The notes: a model not told the origin generated them from the letters alone. A stretch of 64,000 nucleotides of DNA from Pegoplata infirma (GCA_963921195.1 OY992536.1:179126995-179190994), one strand, 5' to 3'; shown: positions 11,548 to 22,609, counted from the first letter of the stretch. Made by a program: numbers and translations.

Positions 11548-12005
11548 GGCATTTTCTTTTCTCCGATTTTCAAAGTCCGGGCATTTTTTTATTCTACTAG
11601 GCCTTAAACTTATGTGGTACCAATTTGAGGCCAATCGGATTAAAGTAACCCGTGGCGCACGGCGGTCAAAATTTTGGATTTTTGAAAAATTAAAAAAAAA
11701 AAAAAAAAATTAAAAAATTAATATATCTTACGACACTTTATATTTGTTAATTTTGATGCGCTGAGCACGAATATAAAAAAATTTAAAATCGGTCGAACAA
11801 TTTTCGAGATATCGCTATTTGAATTTAGCAAAAAATGGTTTTTTCCCACGTTCAAGAATTTTTTTAAAAAGTCTCAAAATTTCATTCAGTCGACCCTTTC
11901 ATAGACCTTGAGACATTCTTTCATTTAAAACAAATTTGAGCAGAATCCGATCATTTTAATCCGTGACGCCCTTCGACAATTTTTGAAAATATGACGCTCT
12001 TAAAT
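11548..12005 (+). repeat. Half-copy of the 300-bp-module foldback
   Basis: Matches the left arm of the composite palindrome at 54478-55672. Shared phrases include AAAGTCCGGGCATTTTT, GGATTAAAGTAACCCGTGG, TTTTCGAGATATCGC and ATCCGATCATTTTA. Only one arm is present here; it runs up to the TA in front of the element starting at 12008. Confidence 0.7.
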
Positions 12006-12181
12006 TACACTGTGGAACAAATTCAGGTAAGCAAAAGTTAGGTTGATTCCGAGAGTGAGGGGTGAAAATAGAGGTTTAATTAGAAGACCCGTATCGCGGC
12101 GTTTGTTTATATTAGTTCGAATTTTTTTTAATCGACTTTCGAACTATGAGTCAAATGCCGATTTTCAGCATATTGTTTATA

Positions 12182-13155
12182 CACTTATAGAAAAACGCTT
12201 CATATTATTAATAAATGGAATTCATTAACGTTGTTTCATTACAACAATGAAATACTTCATATGCTGAATGAATTAATTTTCATTAATTTTGATTCATTAG
12301 ATTTCGTAGTTTCTTTAAAAAATTTCATTAAGTTTTGTTTACAAAATTTGCTGTTTTTTGACATCTATCGTGTCGCTTCTGTTTAGTCTGTTAGTTTACG
12401 CGCGCAAAAAACAGCTGATCAGAGTGATTTTTTTTAGAATTTTTATACGAAATTTAAAATGAAATATTGTTGATTAATTATAAGTATTTATTAAACTCGC
12501 ATTGTTTTATATTATTTCGCGGTTTTAATTATGTATTAAAAGTAAAAGTTATAGTAAAATTTTGTGTGAAAAAACTGAGTGAAATCTATAGATAAAATAA
12601 AAAACATGTGAAAGTGGTTTGTTAACTTGGTTATTCTGTGATTTTTTTTAGACTTTTTTATAGAATTTGAAATAAAAAGAAAATTTTTAATTTTATATCT
12701 ACTAAATTTGTGCTGTTTTATATTAGTTCGTGTTTTAATTATATATTACAATTTAAGGTTGGAGTAAAAGTTTGTGCGTGAAAACTAAGTGAAAACCATT
12801 TTTTTTTATTCTATAAAAAGATTTTTACAATTTCATACATATATTTCATTTTGAAAATAAAAGTAGCATTTATTCAATGAAAGTAATTCATTTCAAAATA
12901 AAAAGTAGGATTTATTCAAAGTATTTCAAAAGAATTAAATACTTTTTCATTAAATTAATTAAAAATTTTCATAAAATACAATTTATATTTTGTATGAACA
13001 ATTTTCATTAATTTAATGAAACTTTTTCTTGCAATTACATTTTATGATACCTATTTCATTAATTCAATGGAACCCTACATAGGTTCCTTTTTAACGTCAT
13101 TTTCATAACATTAATCTAGATTTTCATTGTTGTCATGAACAAATTTCTATCAGTG
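12182..13155. mobile_element. CACTTATAG TIR element with ATTCATTGAATG motifs
   Basis: Ends CACTTATAGAAA and TTTCTATCAGTG are flanked by TA. The opposite arm of the host foldback shows the empty site GTTTATATGGTTT, so removing the element plus one TA restores it. This proves a TA duplication. The interior is dense in TTCATTAATTCAATGAA-type motifs. Non-coding. Confidence 0.8.
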
Positions 13156-13225
13156 TATGGTTTTTTGGCTATAACTCGTCGACTAATTGATATTTTTTCA
13201 ATCTGTAAAATTCAAATTATTGCTA

Positions 13226-14120
13226 CACTCAAAAAAAAAAAAAACTGTAAAGTTAGCAAAAAAAGCTTGTAAACCTACAAGAAAATTTGCTGATTTTGAA
13301 CCCACAATTTTTTTTGGTAAAGTTAGCAAAAACGTTTTGCTAAAAATTAGTTAACTGAAATAATTTTTATTTCAACTTAGTTTATACACATTTGAGGACC
13401 CCATTGGGTTCGGACCCAATAGGTCCAGACCCCGATGGGCCTAGACCTAGTTGGGTTCCTTAAAAATCGTTATAGTTTTTGATCCAAGATTTGTGTCCGT
13501 TTCGCTCTACCTTGCTTAGTTTTTGAGATACGTGATTTTAGGGGATCACTGGGGTCTTGAGAATTAAAAAACTCGATAACTTTAAAATTATTACTCGGAG
13601 AGCTTTTGGTTATTTTGTGGTCTTGTTCTACGTGTTGAGAGCTACAAAAATTCTTTTGGGCTTTTTTGTTGTGTCGGCAATATTTACCGAGAAATGAGCA
13701 TTTTCAAATTTTCGGGAATGCTAACTTTTTTGGATCCAAAGTTAGGTCCCATTAGGGTCCACACATGTGAAGAGAACCCGCGAAAGTATGGAACTTCTAA
13801 GAACCAAAAATGCCCTCCATTTTGCTCTATCTGGCTTAGTTTCCGAGATAGCGCCATTTTAAGTTTTCTGAAAATGAAAAAAAAATTTACCATTTATTTT
13901 TGCTAATGTTAGCAAAAAATCTTGTAAAAATGTTGTCAACTCAATTTCAAATTTAGCAAAGGAAATTAGTTCAAAGTTTGTTTAAAATTGCTAATGTGCT
14001 AATGAAGTTTACAAGAATTTTTTGCTAACATGCTAATCTCAACTAAAAATTTGCTAAAAGTTAGATAACTAGCATTAGCAAAAAAAAAATAGTAAATCTA
14101 CTAACGTATTTTTTTGAGTG
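13226..14120. mobile_element. CACTCAAAAA TIR element with shared core
   Basis: Ends CACTCAAAAAAAAA and ATTTTTTTGAGTG are flanked by TA (13224-13225, 14121-14122). The margins carry GTTAGCAAAA motifs in both orientations. The core, about 13390-13890, is the reverse counterpart of 7645-8110 (GGGTTCGGACCCA, TTGCTTAGTTTTTGAGATA, TTTACCGAGAAATGAG). Confidence 0.8.
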
Positions 14121-14528
14121 TAGAGAACTGTCCAACCATTAACATTTTTAAAAAAAATTGATTTAGAAAATTTTTGTGGTGCTTATGAAGCACAATATTT
14201 TCAAAAAGAATGAAAAAAAAAATAATTTTTCCAACATTTTGCTTCATAAGCACCACAAAAATTTTCTAAATCATTTTTTTTTTTTCAATTTTAAATGCAA
14301 TAATTTGGCTTTTACAGATGGAAAAACTATCAATTAGTCGACGAGTTATAGCCGAAAAACCATATAAACAATATGCGGAAAATCGGCCGTTGACTGCAAA
14401 GTTCGAAGGTCGATTAAAAAAAAATTCGAACTAACATAAACAAACGCCGCGATACGGGTCTTCTAATTTAGCCTCCATTTTCACCCCTCACCCTCAAACT
14501 CGACCTAACATGAATTTGTTCCACAGTG

Positions 14529-14939
14529 TTATGATTGCCACAATCATATCTCTTCTATGCGTATGTTAATCAGCAGTAAGGCATCCCATTAAATCTAAAC
14601 ATTCGAATTTCGTGTCGTTAAACCTGCCAAACGATTGCCAAGGAATAGCTGATTGTGGGAAAATTTATGAAAAAATTTTGCAAGGACATCTTCAGTCGGC
14701 AATCAGCGATCAAGATTTAAAAAAAAAAAAATTTTCGATCAAAATTCATGCCCGAATTTTTTGACCAAAACGGGCTCAAAACTTGGAAATTTTTGCGTAC
14801 TTTATGAGCAAAATATTCAAAAAATTCCAAAAAATAAAATTTCGGTTCACACATGCCGATTTTAAAAAATTAAAACTTCAATTTAATCCAAATTGGTCCC
14901 AAAAACTCTAAAGTTTAGGTTTGACGAGACGCCTTAATG
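14529..14939. other. Spacer, nothing recognised
   Basis: AT-rich. AAAAAAATTTTCGATCAAA-type tracts are present but there is no partner repeat or frame of note. Confidence 0.35.
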
Positions 14940-15623
14940 AGTCGTAAGGTTAGGTTAGGGTGGCGGTGTACGATTTACACCTCGCATAGACCTTTTGGTC
15001 CATAGCGATACCACAAAATTTTTTTTCTTTTTCGCTAGCGGCGCAGTTAAACACGTTCAAAGTCATTGCGAATCTCTTTAATATTCTAAGATCCATTCGC
15101 GTTATATCCTCCAAAATATTAAAGCTTATCTGACCAGTAATCGATCGGCGACTTCTTGCCACCGCTGGACAGTGACAAAGTATGTGTTTTATCGTTTCAA
15201 CCACTCCTGGTGAGCCGCATCTTTTACAACTGGCATCCGGGATGAGTCTAATATTCTAAGCATGAATGCCGATGAGACAGTGACCAGTTATTATTCCCGT
15301 CAGAGCTCGACATTCCCTTCTCGTAAGTGATAAAAGGTATTCAGTTTTCCCTTGGTCATAAGTTGGCCATAAAGTTCTGCTGATTTTGCATGTTGTTAGT
15401 TGTCCCCACTTCCTGTTCGCTACTGCAACATTTATGGAATCCCGTCTTTTTTTGAAGTGTTGGAGCGATGGTAAAACTAGCACCGTGGTACCTACACCAT
15501 CAGCTCCAAGTTTCGCGAGTTCGTCTGCCCTTTCATTTCCCTGTATTCCGTTGTGTCCTGGTACCCATAATAAATTAACCTGGTTGTGTTGACACAACGT
15601 CTGCAAGTTCTCGTAAAAATGAG
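14940..15623 (-). pseudogene. LINE 3' end: RNase H, zinc knuckle and tail (5'-truncated)
   Basis: Read on the minus strand, the frame starting near 15620 gives the end of an RNase H domain: LLWVPGHNGIQGNERADELA keeps the catalytic His and the last Asp. Then comes LTGIITGHCLIG and a C-terminal Cys-Cys-His-Cys element (SCKRCG...HILCHCPA). A single TAG near 15260 interrupts the frame between them; otherwise it stays open to about 14950. The 3' tail ends in CCTAACCTAACC repeats. RNase H plus this zinc motif is typical of LOA/I-type non-LTR retrotransposons; the clade is inferred. The reverse transcriptase and everything 5' are missing, cut at the CCCAGGCAG element. The 43.8-kb LINE has the same 3' layout. 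Confidence 0.8.
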
Positions 15624-15625
15624 TA

Positions 15626-16419
15626 CCCAGGCAGAAACTGCCAACCGTTCCAAAGAAAGTCTCGGCAAAGCACTTTATTTTTTGTGTAGAAGGTAGTATG
15701 AATTCGAAAAAGTACTTTCCAAGCGCTTTGCCAATGTTTTTCTATTTAAATCCGTTCAAAGTATACATTTTTTATTAAAATTTATTAATTTTTAAACAAT
15801 TGGAATATTTTTTATTTCCCTGCAGGATAAGTGACTGGTTCTTGATAGTTCTCATGATATGTCACTTATACACAATGACCTACATATTACAAACTTGACA
15901 CCTTTTATATAAAAACACCTGTTTCTTTCGTGAGGAAGTGTCTTAAACTCCGGATACATCACCCTTAAGCTCCGGATACATACCCGTTTCGGTTCAATAC
16001 ACCACTTTTTTTCGGGACTTTTCCAAATTTTTTCCTAAAAGCATTTTTAATAAATTTTTTATACCAAAACGCAAAGAAAACTGCAAACAAATTTTTTCCG
16101 GGACTTATTATTTTATCCTAATAAATGAGTCAATAAATTTTTTATCCTAATTTAATAAATTTCTTTATTCACCAAAAAAAGTTGTGTCTTATGGACTTAT
16201 GTATAAAATTTAGATACGTTCCATTTTTTTGTTCTAAAAGTGCTATAATAGTACTTATTTTTTGTTTTTAAAGCGCTTGGAAATAGCAACGGCATACCGT
16301 TTACCGTGGTTATCATTTTGGACGCTGGGAGAGTACTAAACTGAGATGCTTTCCCAGCACACAAGCGACCATAAAAAGTACTTTGCCAGCGCTCTCCCGT
16401 TCGAATTTTTCTGCCTGGG
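15626..16419. mobile_element. CCCAGGCAGAAA TIR element, TA duplication
   Basis: Ends CCCAGGCAGAAA and TTTCTGCCTGGG (with one extra T run) are flanked by TA at 15624-15625 and 16420-16421. AAAGTACTTTCCAAGCGC and its complement-like AAAGTACTTTGCCAGCGCTC recur inside in both orientations. It abuts the LINE fragment. No transposase is encoded. Confidence 0.75.
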
Positions 16420-16507
16420 TAGTTACATCTTAACAAAATAAAAATATATAGAGTCGGTTTAAAATTGGCTTAACAAGGACCATTTACATTCAAAAAGGTA
16501 AACATTA

Positions 16508-16571
16508 GTGTTCATAAATCGGTTTAACGAAAAATCGGGTTTTTACAAAATGTCGGTTGTTTTATAAACAC
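16508..16571. mobile_element. 64-bp palindromic insert with TA flanks
   Basis: GTGTTCATAAATCGG on the left and TTTTATAAACAC on the right are inverted, flanked by TA at 16506-16507 and 16572-16573. The centre has TCGGTTTAAC, TCGGGTTT and GTCGGTTG. This is extremely small for a transposable element; it could be the shrunken relic of a larger family. Confidence 0.4.
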
Positions 16572-16576
16572 TAATG

Positions 16577-17119
16577 AATACCAGAAAGACATTAATGACT
16601 GGATCAATAAAGCTCGATCAGCCTTCCAATCGCTTTACAAAATTTGGAGATTGACCAGTATAACTAGAAAAACAAAATATCGTATTTTCAACAGCAGCGT
16701 TACAAGTGTACTCCTCTATGGCTGTACTACTTGGAGATTAACGCAGGAAAGTTTAAGAAAGCTGTAATCGTTTACAAACCGATGTCTACGCCAAATCCTA
16801 CAAATCTTCTGGCCGTACTGGGTCACAAATGAACAGCTACTCGAATTGGCGAACCTCAACTCGATCGAGAATGAGATAAAAAAACGTAAATGGAAATGGA
16901 TTGGGCATACACTGCGAAAGCCTCCAAATGAAATAGGACGCGCAGAGTTGGAATGGAACCCGCAAGGTCAACGAGGCCCTGGTCGCCCATGTTTAACGTG
17001 GATAAGAAACATAAAAAATGATTATGAAGATATCGGAATGACATGAAACCAAGTAAAGTCATTGGCTAATGATCGACAAAGATGGAAAGAGTTCGTTGGC
17101 GTCCTAAGTTTAAACTGAA
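16577..17119 (+). pseudogene. LINE fragment, C-terminal part of reverse transcriptase protein
   Basis: Translated in the plus frame of 16846, it shows INKARSAFQSLYKIWR, then SVLLYGCTTWRLTQESLRKL, a TAA near 16764, then NRCLRQILQIFWPYWVTNEQ. It goes on with KRKWKWIGHTLRKP and GQRGPGRPCLTWIRNI and stops at a TGA near 17044. The reading then continues (SLANDRQRWKEFVGVL). This is the thumb-to-C-terminus region of an RTE-like (possibly CR1-like) non-LTR element. The catalytic palm with YADD is absent. Two stops show it is dead. It differs clearly from the RNase H-bearing LINEs nearby. Confidence 0.8.
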
Positions 17120-17604
17120 CGTTTTATTTAACTTTTTTTTTGTTTTTACCATTGTAATAAGGAAAAAAAATGAAAAGTTTATAAATAAAGGAATTAAAAA
17201 AAAAATTAATAAAAATGTCAGCAACCCCAAAATTCTCACCAAATTGCACTCCTTTAAAACTCTTTATCTAAATTTTTTGTTATTTTTGTTTCATTTTTTG
17301 GGGTGGAAGTAAGAAGTTTACATTGCGTGTTGATTAACTTGATTTCACTGTATTTTTCTTCCTCTTCATCATGCTTTATTGTTTGGTACGATTTATATTT
17401 GTTGGCAACGCGCTGATTTAATGAAGTCGCTGTCTGTTTGTCTATGTTTTGAATTGGGTTTGTTTTTTGTGCTGTTTTGTTTATTTCTATCTTTCTTTAT
17501 TCATTTGATTTCATGTTTTGGCAACACATACGAAATTTCATCATTTATGTCAGTCAGTTAGTTCGCCTTTTAGGTTTTTTTTTTTTGCCATTAGTTTCTT
17601 TAAA
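17120..17604. other. T/A-rich spacer downstream of LINE fragment
   Basis: A-rich then T-rich DNA without element ends. It may include the LINE 3' UTR. Open frames here are low-complexity. Confidence 0.35.
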
Positions 17605-18625
17605 TACCCTACATTAGTTGGTGTAATGAGTTTAGGATGTTGTTTGTAACACCACACGCTAGTGTGTCAACTCTACCGCCGGTAGAGCTGCACAACTATC
17701 GATAGTCGTCCCATTCGATATTTTCGATAGTTTGTTTTTAAACTATCGATACTATCGATAGTATCGGATATTTTAAGGAATTGTAAGATTTAGCGTAAAA
17801 TTACATTTTTTTTCATTACAACTTGGTACTTCTGAACACACAAATGACAGTTTTTGGCGTTCACTGCAATTTCAGTCTATTTTAACTCACTACGGCGATC
17901 TTCCACCATGCCCTGCTTGTTCGGTTTGGACTTTAAATTTCGCAATAACAATAACACGAGATTACTATCATTGCATTAATACTTCAAAAAGTAGAATTAT
18001 TCCAAAATGATATAAAGATTTTTAAAACGGTTCACTTTTTGATTAAGTTTTCAGCAAGTGACAATCTTTTTGAAGCTAATATTTTTTCGGCGATAGTATC
18101 GCTATCGGGTAAAAACCATCGATAGTCCTTTTAAAATAAAACTATCGATAGTACCATCGATAGTTTTGCAGCTCTATCTATCGGTCCAATGATGTGTCCT
18201 AGATGTCGGTCAATATTGAGACCGATCCCGTTTAGTTTTTACCCCTAAAATTTTTTTCGAAACATACTTATCCCCTACCTACACTTTAACCTGCCTATAA
18301 TCTGATTTTACTCAGAATCAGCTTTTACAGCTTTATGATAGGGTAATAAGGACTCGAAAAGTTTTATAACTATTTTTCACCGAAACGAACATTATTGGGA
18401 TGTATACGAAGCTGTTTTAATGTTATTGTTTAAATTACTGTGAACATTTTTAGAGAAATACGCCCACAACTAATATTTCAAAAACTATCGCTTATCTAGA
18501 AAAACATTAAGCTTTAATTTTGAAAGTCACTGAATCCAGTAGAACTTTAAGAACATAATTAAATCATACAGTGTAGGGTATTACACTGTCGATTTTGACC
18601 GACTATAACATTCTAACTTATTTTT
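17605..18625 (+). mobile_element. Second-type DINE-like Helentron (TACCCTACA / GTCG hairpin), interrupted
   Basis: The 5' end TACCCTACATTAGTTGGTGTA is followed by GTTTGTAACACCAC, as in fly DINE cores. The 3' end GTGTAGGGTATTACACTGTC, then GACCGAC and TATAACATTCTAACTTA, mirrors the hairpin plus tail of the first type. A TATCGATA-rich element occupies 17683-18176. A minus-strand 3' end of the same type lies at 58835-58890. Confidence 0.65.
17683..18176. mobile_element. 494-bp TIR element with TATCGATA-rich ends
   Basis: Ends TAGAGCTGCACAACTATCGA and, reversed, TAGAGCTGCAAAACTATCGA match at all but one base. TATCGATA-type palindromes (the DREF/DRE core; CGATA is the BEAF-32 half-site) occur several times near both ends. 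hAT-like elements in flies often have such ends, but no clear 8-bp duplication is seen (accgccgg versus tctatcgg). No transposase is encoded. Confidence 0.75.
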
Positions 18626-19139
18626 ATTTGTCCAGTCTTTATACAGTCTTCTAACACTGTAATATTTTACAAATCATTTACAACTTTTAAGATTTATGAT
18701 GTTTTTTAGACTTTTTTTAGCTGTGAATTGAATTTTCATGTTTTTTCCGTACCTTACTGGCTACATAAAGTTTACACGCAGAAAAATTTTCGAAATTTCC
18801 AACTGATATTCAGTTAATACAACTAAAGATCTGTTGATACATTTACAAATCGTTCTTCAGAATTGCATATCGGTAGCCTCAACAAAATTCGTTTGATACA
18901 ACAGACATTTCATTAACACAGTAAAAAAATGGATTCAAATGTCACACCTCAAAATAGTAGCGACAGCCAAATTATAAGTTTATACAACTGAAAAATTTGG
19001 TTGGAAATTTATTTTTCTGATTGTAGGAATAGAAAAAGATCTTAATTTTAGACAAACAAATTCGATTTTATGATTTTGTCCTTAACAGCAAATGCATGTT
19101 TCGTAAAAATTATTATTTTCGCTTTGGGAAACCATATTC
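18626..19139. other. AT-rich spacer, possible degraded element
   Basis: CAACTGATATTCAGTTAATACAAC-like (motif CAACTGA in both orientations) hints at another motif-filled MITE around 18780-19000, without clear ends. Confidence 0.3.
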
Positions 19140-19141
19140 TA

Positions 19142-19562
19142 CAGATGTAATTCGTAAAAGATCAATTGTAATTCGAAGATTCTACTTGTAATTCGAAGAT
19201 TACATTTGTAATTCGAAGACTCCATTTGTAATTCGAAAATTCCATTTGTAGTTCGAAGATTATACTTGTAATTCGAAGATTCTATTTGTAATTCGAAGAT
19301 TCCATTTGTAATTCGAAGATTGCAATTGTAATTCGAAAAATATCAATGGAAATTCAGTTCATATTTTTCGAATGACAATTAGAATCTTCGAATTACAAAT
19401 GGATTCTTCGAATTACAAATAGAATCTTCGAATTACAAGTATAATCTTCGAATTACAAATGAAATTTTCGAATTACAAATGGAATCTTCGAATTACAAAT
19501 GTAATCTTCGAATTACAAGTAGAATCTTCGAATTACAATTGATCTTTTACGAATTACATCTG
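19142..19562. mobile_element. 421-bp near-perfect hairpin element of 20-bp repeats
   Basis: Both arms carry about nine repeats of TTGTAATTCGAAGATTCYA (20-bp spacing), in mirror order. Even the end phrase CAGATGTAATTCGTAAAAGA pairs exactly with its reverse at 19543-19562. Arms run about 19142-19340 and 19360-19562. Flanked by TA (19140-19141 and 19563-19564). Non-coding; a transcript would form an almost unbroken stem. Confidence 0.85.
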
Positions 19563-20266
19563 TAAATGGCGTAGTCATATCAATAGAATTTGTATTGCCT
19601 CAACCGAAATTCGACTAATTCAATATTTCGGGACACTCTAATACATGTAAATACATGAACAGGATATTGTTATCTAAAATCACACTCTTAATAGTTTTAT
19701 AGTGTCATTTAATTGCCCGTTTTCTGTTTATTTTTTGTCACCAAAAAAATAATATGAAAACCATTTTAAATATCCGTGCTAATAACTATTGTAGTAAATA
19801 ATGTCCTAAATATTTGTAAACATGTGTCGGATTTTATGCGATATAACTCGGGTTAAAAAAAAATACATGCACAATGTGCATAATGAAATTTATACATACA
19901 TATTAGGGTGGCACAAATAATTATTTTTTTTTAATTTCGTAGAAAAAAAAAAGAATTCGAAAACCACAAGAATTTGACTTTATAGGTTCGATCCTACTAC
20001 CAAAAGGTAGTAAAACCATGTACTCGGATTTTTCAGTTTGGTAAACAAAAAAAAAAATACTGGCTTTTTCACTTTATTTCAGAAAAACTTCAAGGACTGT
20101 TAATTTTCCTTTTATAATATATGACAAAATTGTAGCAATGAAAAATAAACATTTGTTAACAAAATTGTTGCAACAAAAAAGATGAACAACTCTTGGGGAC
20201 ATATTAATGCAATCTGAAAGTGTTTAAGCACTCAAAATAGCTCATGAAGTCTCATCCACTCAAAAA
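19563..20266. other. Spacer with TAGGGTGGCA-type element edge
   Basis: ATTAGGGTGGCACAAATAAT at 19913 matches, reversed, ATTATTTTTGCCACCCTAAT at 26825-26844, a terminus of a dispersed family. The matching end of this copy was not found. The remainder has no recognisable content. Confidence 0.45.
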
Positions 20267-20734
20267 ACTATGTTAGTAAAATCAACTGAAAATGTCTGTT
20301 AAAATAACTACTTTGTAAGTTGTTTTGGGGTCAACTACTTTTTCAGTTAAATTAACTAACAATGTTAGTTATTTTAACTGACAAAAAACAACTGACTTAT
20401 GTAGTAAAAACTACTAACATTTGTAGTCAAAACAACTAAAATGTAGTAAAAATAAAATAATCAATAAAAAAAACGAAAAAAATTTTATTTTTTGGAAAAA
20501 ACTTTGAATATTTTTCAGATATAAAAAAAAAATAAAATTAACTACTTTAAATAACTGTTACTACATCACAGTACTTTTTTGTTAGTTGTTCAAAAAAACG
20601 ACTTAAAATAACTAACAGAAATAGTTGTTTGATATTTTTCATACAAAAACAACTGACTTTGTAGTTAAAAACAACTAAATACTGTAAAATATACAAATAA
20701 CTAACATGTAGTAACTTACATAATTTTCTGAGTG
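20267..20734. mobile_element. CACTCAAAAA element with CAACTAACTG motifs
   Basis: Ends CACTCAAAAAACTA and ATTTTCTGAGTG are flanked by TC on both sides (20265-20266, 20735-20736), so the dinucleotide duplication here is not TA. The interior is almost only AACTAACATGTTAGTT-type motifs in both orientations. Confidence 0.7.
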
Positions 20735-20948
20735 TCTGCACCTTAAGAATACCCGCCTTTGAGTACAAAAAGTCCACAAAAAGCCCCGCAGTCACCCCTA
20801 TGATGGATAAAACAAATTTTAGACCATCCCACATTAATTTAATTTCCCACTAAAATTTTTTCCTAACACACCTAACGGCTGGGTCGTCTTTTTAAGGAGT
20901 TTTCTATCTTTAACCCTTAAGGCGGTGCCCACGCAATTTTTTGTTTTT

Positions 20949-22060
20949 TATACCCTCCACTTAGTGATAGAGGGTATATATAAGTTTGTCATTTCGTTTG
21001 TAACTCATCGAAGTATTGGTCTGTAACACCATAAAGTATATATATTAGGGTTATGACTTTTTGTATTTTTTTGCAAATATCAAAATTTACCTGCCGTATC
21101 CAAAAAGGCCATAAAAAAATATTAAGAATTGCATTTTTACTTTTTCACTTCCGTCAAAAAAGTTCCCGCACCAAACGAGATGAAATTTGGTCAATATTTT
21201 CTTAGTTTAATTGAAACTAAGAAAATATGAGACCCAAACGATGCGTAGGAAAACCTATTTAGGGTCAAAATGACGAATGCTTTTTGGAGAGACTTTTTTG
21301 ACTCCTTCAAGATTCAAATTTGGCGGTTTAACCCTTAAGTGCATAAAGTTAACTATTTATAACGTCAACTTTAGCAGCATGTAGCTCCAAAAGTAAAAGC
21401 CCGGGTGGCTTTATTTTTATTCGTAAGTGTTCACAAGATCCTTTTTTATATAATTCATTCTTTGGAAGGGTTAAAATTACTTTATTTTTTAAAAATAGGA
21501 CTTAAAACAAAAAAATTTCTGTGACTTTTTAGAAATTGCGTTTGGTGCGGAAGGTTTTTTTACCAAAATGAATCGCAAATACGATTTTTAATAATAATTT
21601 TGTATTGTCTATCACGTGCTGATAGGTAAAATTTTTGTCAAAAATGTGTCATAACCCTAATATATATTCATGATTCCCGATCGAATCATGAATATACACC
21701 ATTTCCTGTCTGTCTGTGGAAATGGTGATCGCGGCCAAAATATTATACTGAGATCACTGAAACTTAACATATTTATTGAAAGTTCTCCCCAGAAGTTTGG
21801 TATTGCATTTGAGCGATATCGGTTTAGCGGTTCAAAAGTTATGAACGCAAATGTAAGGACACTTCAAAAATTTTTAGTACATTTAACATAACTAAAAATA
21901 CAAAATGCTTTAATTCGGCTGCTGTGTACAAAATTGAACCCCAAATTGTATTTAAACAAGTACGAACATAGTTTTTGACAAAAAAATAAAAAAATCGCGG
22001 AATTTTTTTTTCAAAAGTAATTTCCTTTTAAATAAAGTCTTAAAGGGGGTCCCATACAAT
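20949..22060 (+). mobile_element. DINE-1-like Helentron copy, interrupted
   Basis: The 5' end TATACCCTCCACTTAGTGAT leads into TTTGTAACTCATCGAAGTAT and ACCATAAAGTATATATA. A TIR element interrupts at 21045-21660, after which the DINE interior resumes (GTCTGTCTGTGGAAATGGTG and CGATATCGGTTTAGCGG). That part matches the complete copy at 6040-6596 in reverse. The 3' hairpin is not recognisable before another DINE tail begins. Confidence 0.75.
21045..21660. mobile_element. TTAGGGTTATGAC TIR element
   Basis: Ends TTAGGGTTATGAC and GTCATAACCCTAA are perfect inverted repeats flanked by TA. Inner arms share CCGCACCAAACG on the left and CGTTTGGTGCGG on the right. A relative at 26856-27626 has the same arms but a different centre. 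This copy's centre is non-coding. Confidence 0.8.
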
Positions 22061-22067
22061 TTCGTAC

Positions 22068-22225
22068 AAATCAAGAGAGAGTGTTAAATTCGGCTGTGCC
22101 ACATCTTTTATACCCGCCAATGTGTACAACAATTAAAAAAAAGAGTCTGAAAGGTGTGCTTTTTTAAGAGGGAGGGGGTATGGGTGGAGAGGGCGTTGAG
22201 CTGGGTGACTCCCTGGCCCTAGCGG
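22068..22225 (-). mobile_element. DINE-1-like 3'-terminal fragment
   Basis: GAGAGTGTTAAATTCGGCTG, then a damaged hairpin (GTGCCACATC) and TTTATACCCGCC, is the reversed 3' terminus. The GGGAGGGGGTATGGGTGGA stretch corresponds to the C-rich block of the copies at 30190 and 31200. Confidence 0.75.
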
Positions 22226-22609
22226 TATATGCTTACAAGTTTATTTTTCTGATTCGTGCACTAGTGTTAATATTTTATTGTTATTTAATTTTTTTATCCA
22301 CGCCCTAAAAGGGGACTTGATGGACAACTGGTGCAATCGACATGGATTTTCTGTCAATCCAAATAAGACAACACTCGTGTTGTTCACGCGAAGAACCAAA
22401 CATACGGGTCTTCAGCTTCCTACGTTGAAGGGCATAACTATTCAACTGTCCACAGAAGTTAAGTATTTAAGGGTTACCCTAGATAGTAAACTAATGTGAA
22501 CAAAACATGTTGAACAAAAAGTTTCACGGGCACTTCGGATTTTCTGGCAGTGTCGGCGAGCTTTTGGAAAGACATGGGGTCTAAGACCTGCTAATGTACA
22601 TTGGATGTA

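Larger units (their letters stand above)
12008..14528. mobile_element. CACTGTGGAACAA foldback element, interrupted twice
   Basis: Ends CACTGTGGAACAAATTCA and TGAATTTGTTCCACAGTG are perfect inverted repeats. Arms continue inward (CGCCGCGATACGGGTC on the right matches GACCCGTATCGCGGCG on the left). After removal of two later insertions (12182-13155 and 13226-14120) the left arm pairs with about 14190-14528. The left flank is TA and the right is TT. No transposase is visible. A Tc1/mariner-type non-autonomous element is the likeliest class. Confidence 0.8.

Noticed and set aside
17683..18176. TATCGATA cluster as a host promoter
   Set aside because: The motifs lie in the terminal repeats of a mobile element and no coding region follows.
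19142..19562. 20-bp repeats as CRISPR or protein-coding repeat
   Set aside because: Repeats are in both orientations forming one hairpin, with no spacers and no open frame.
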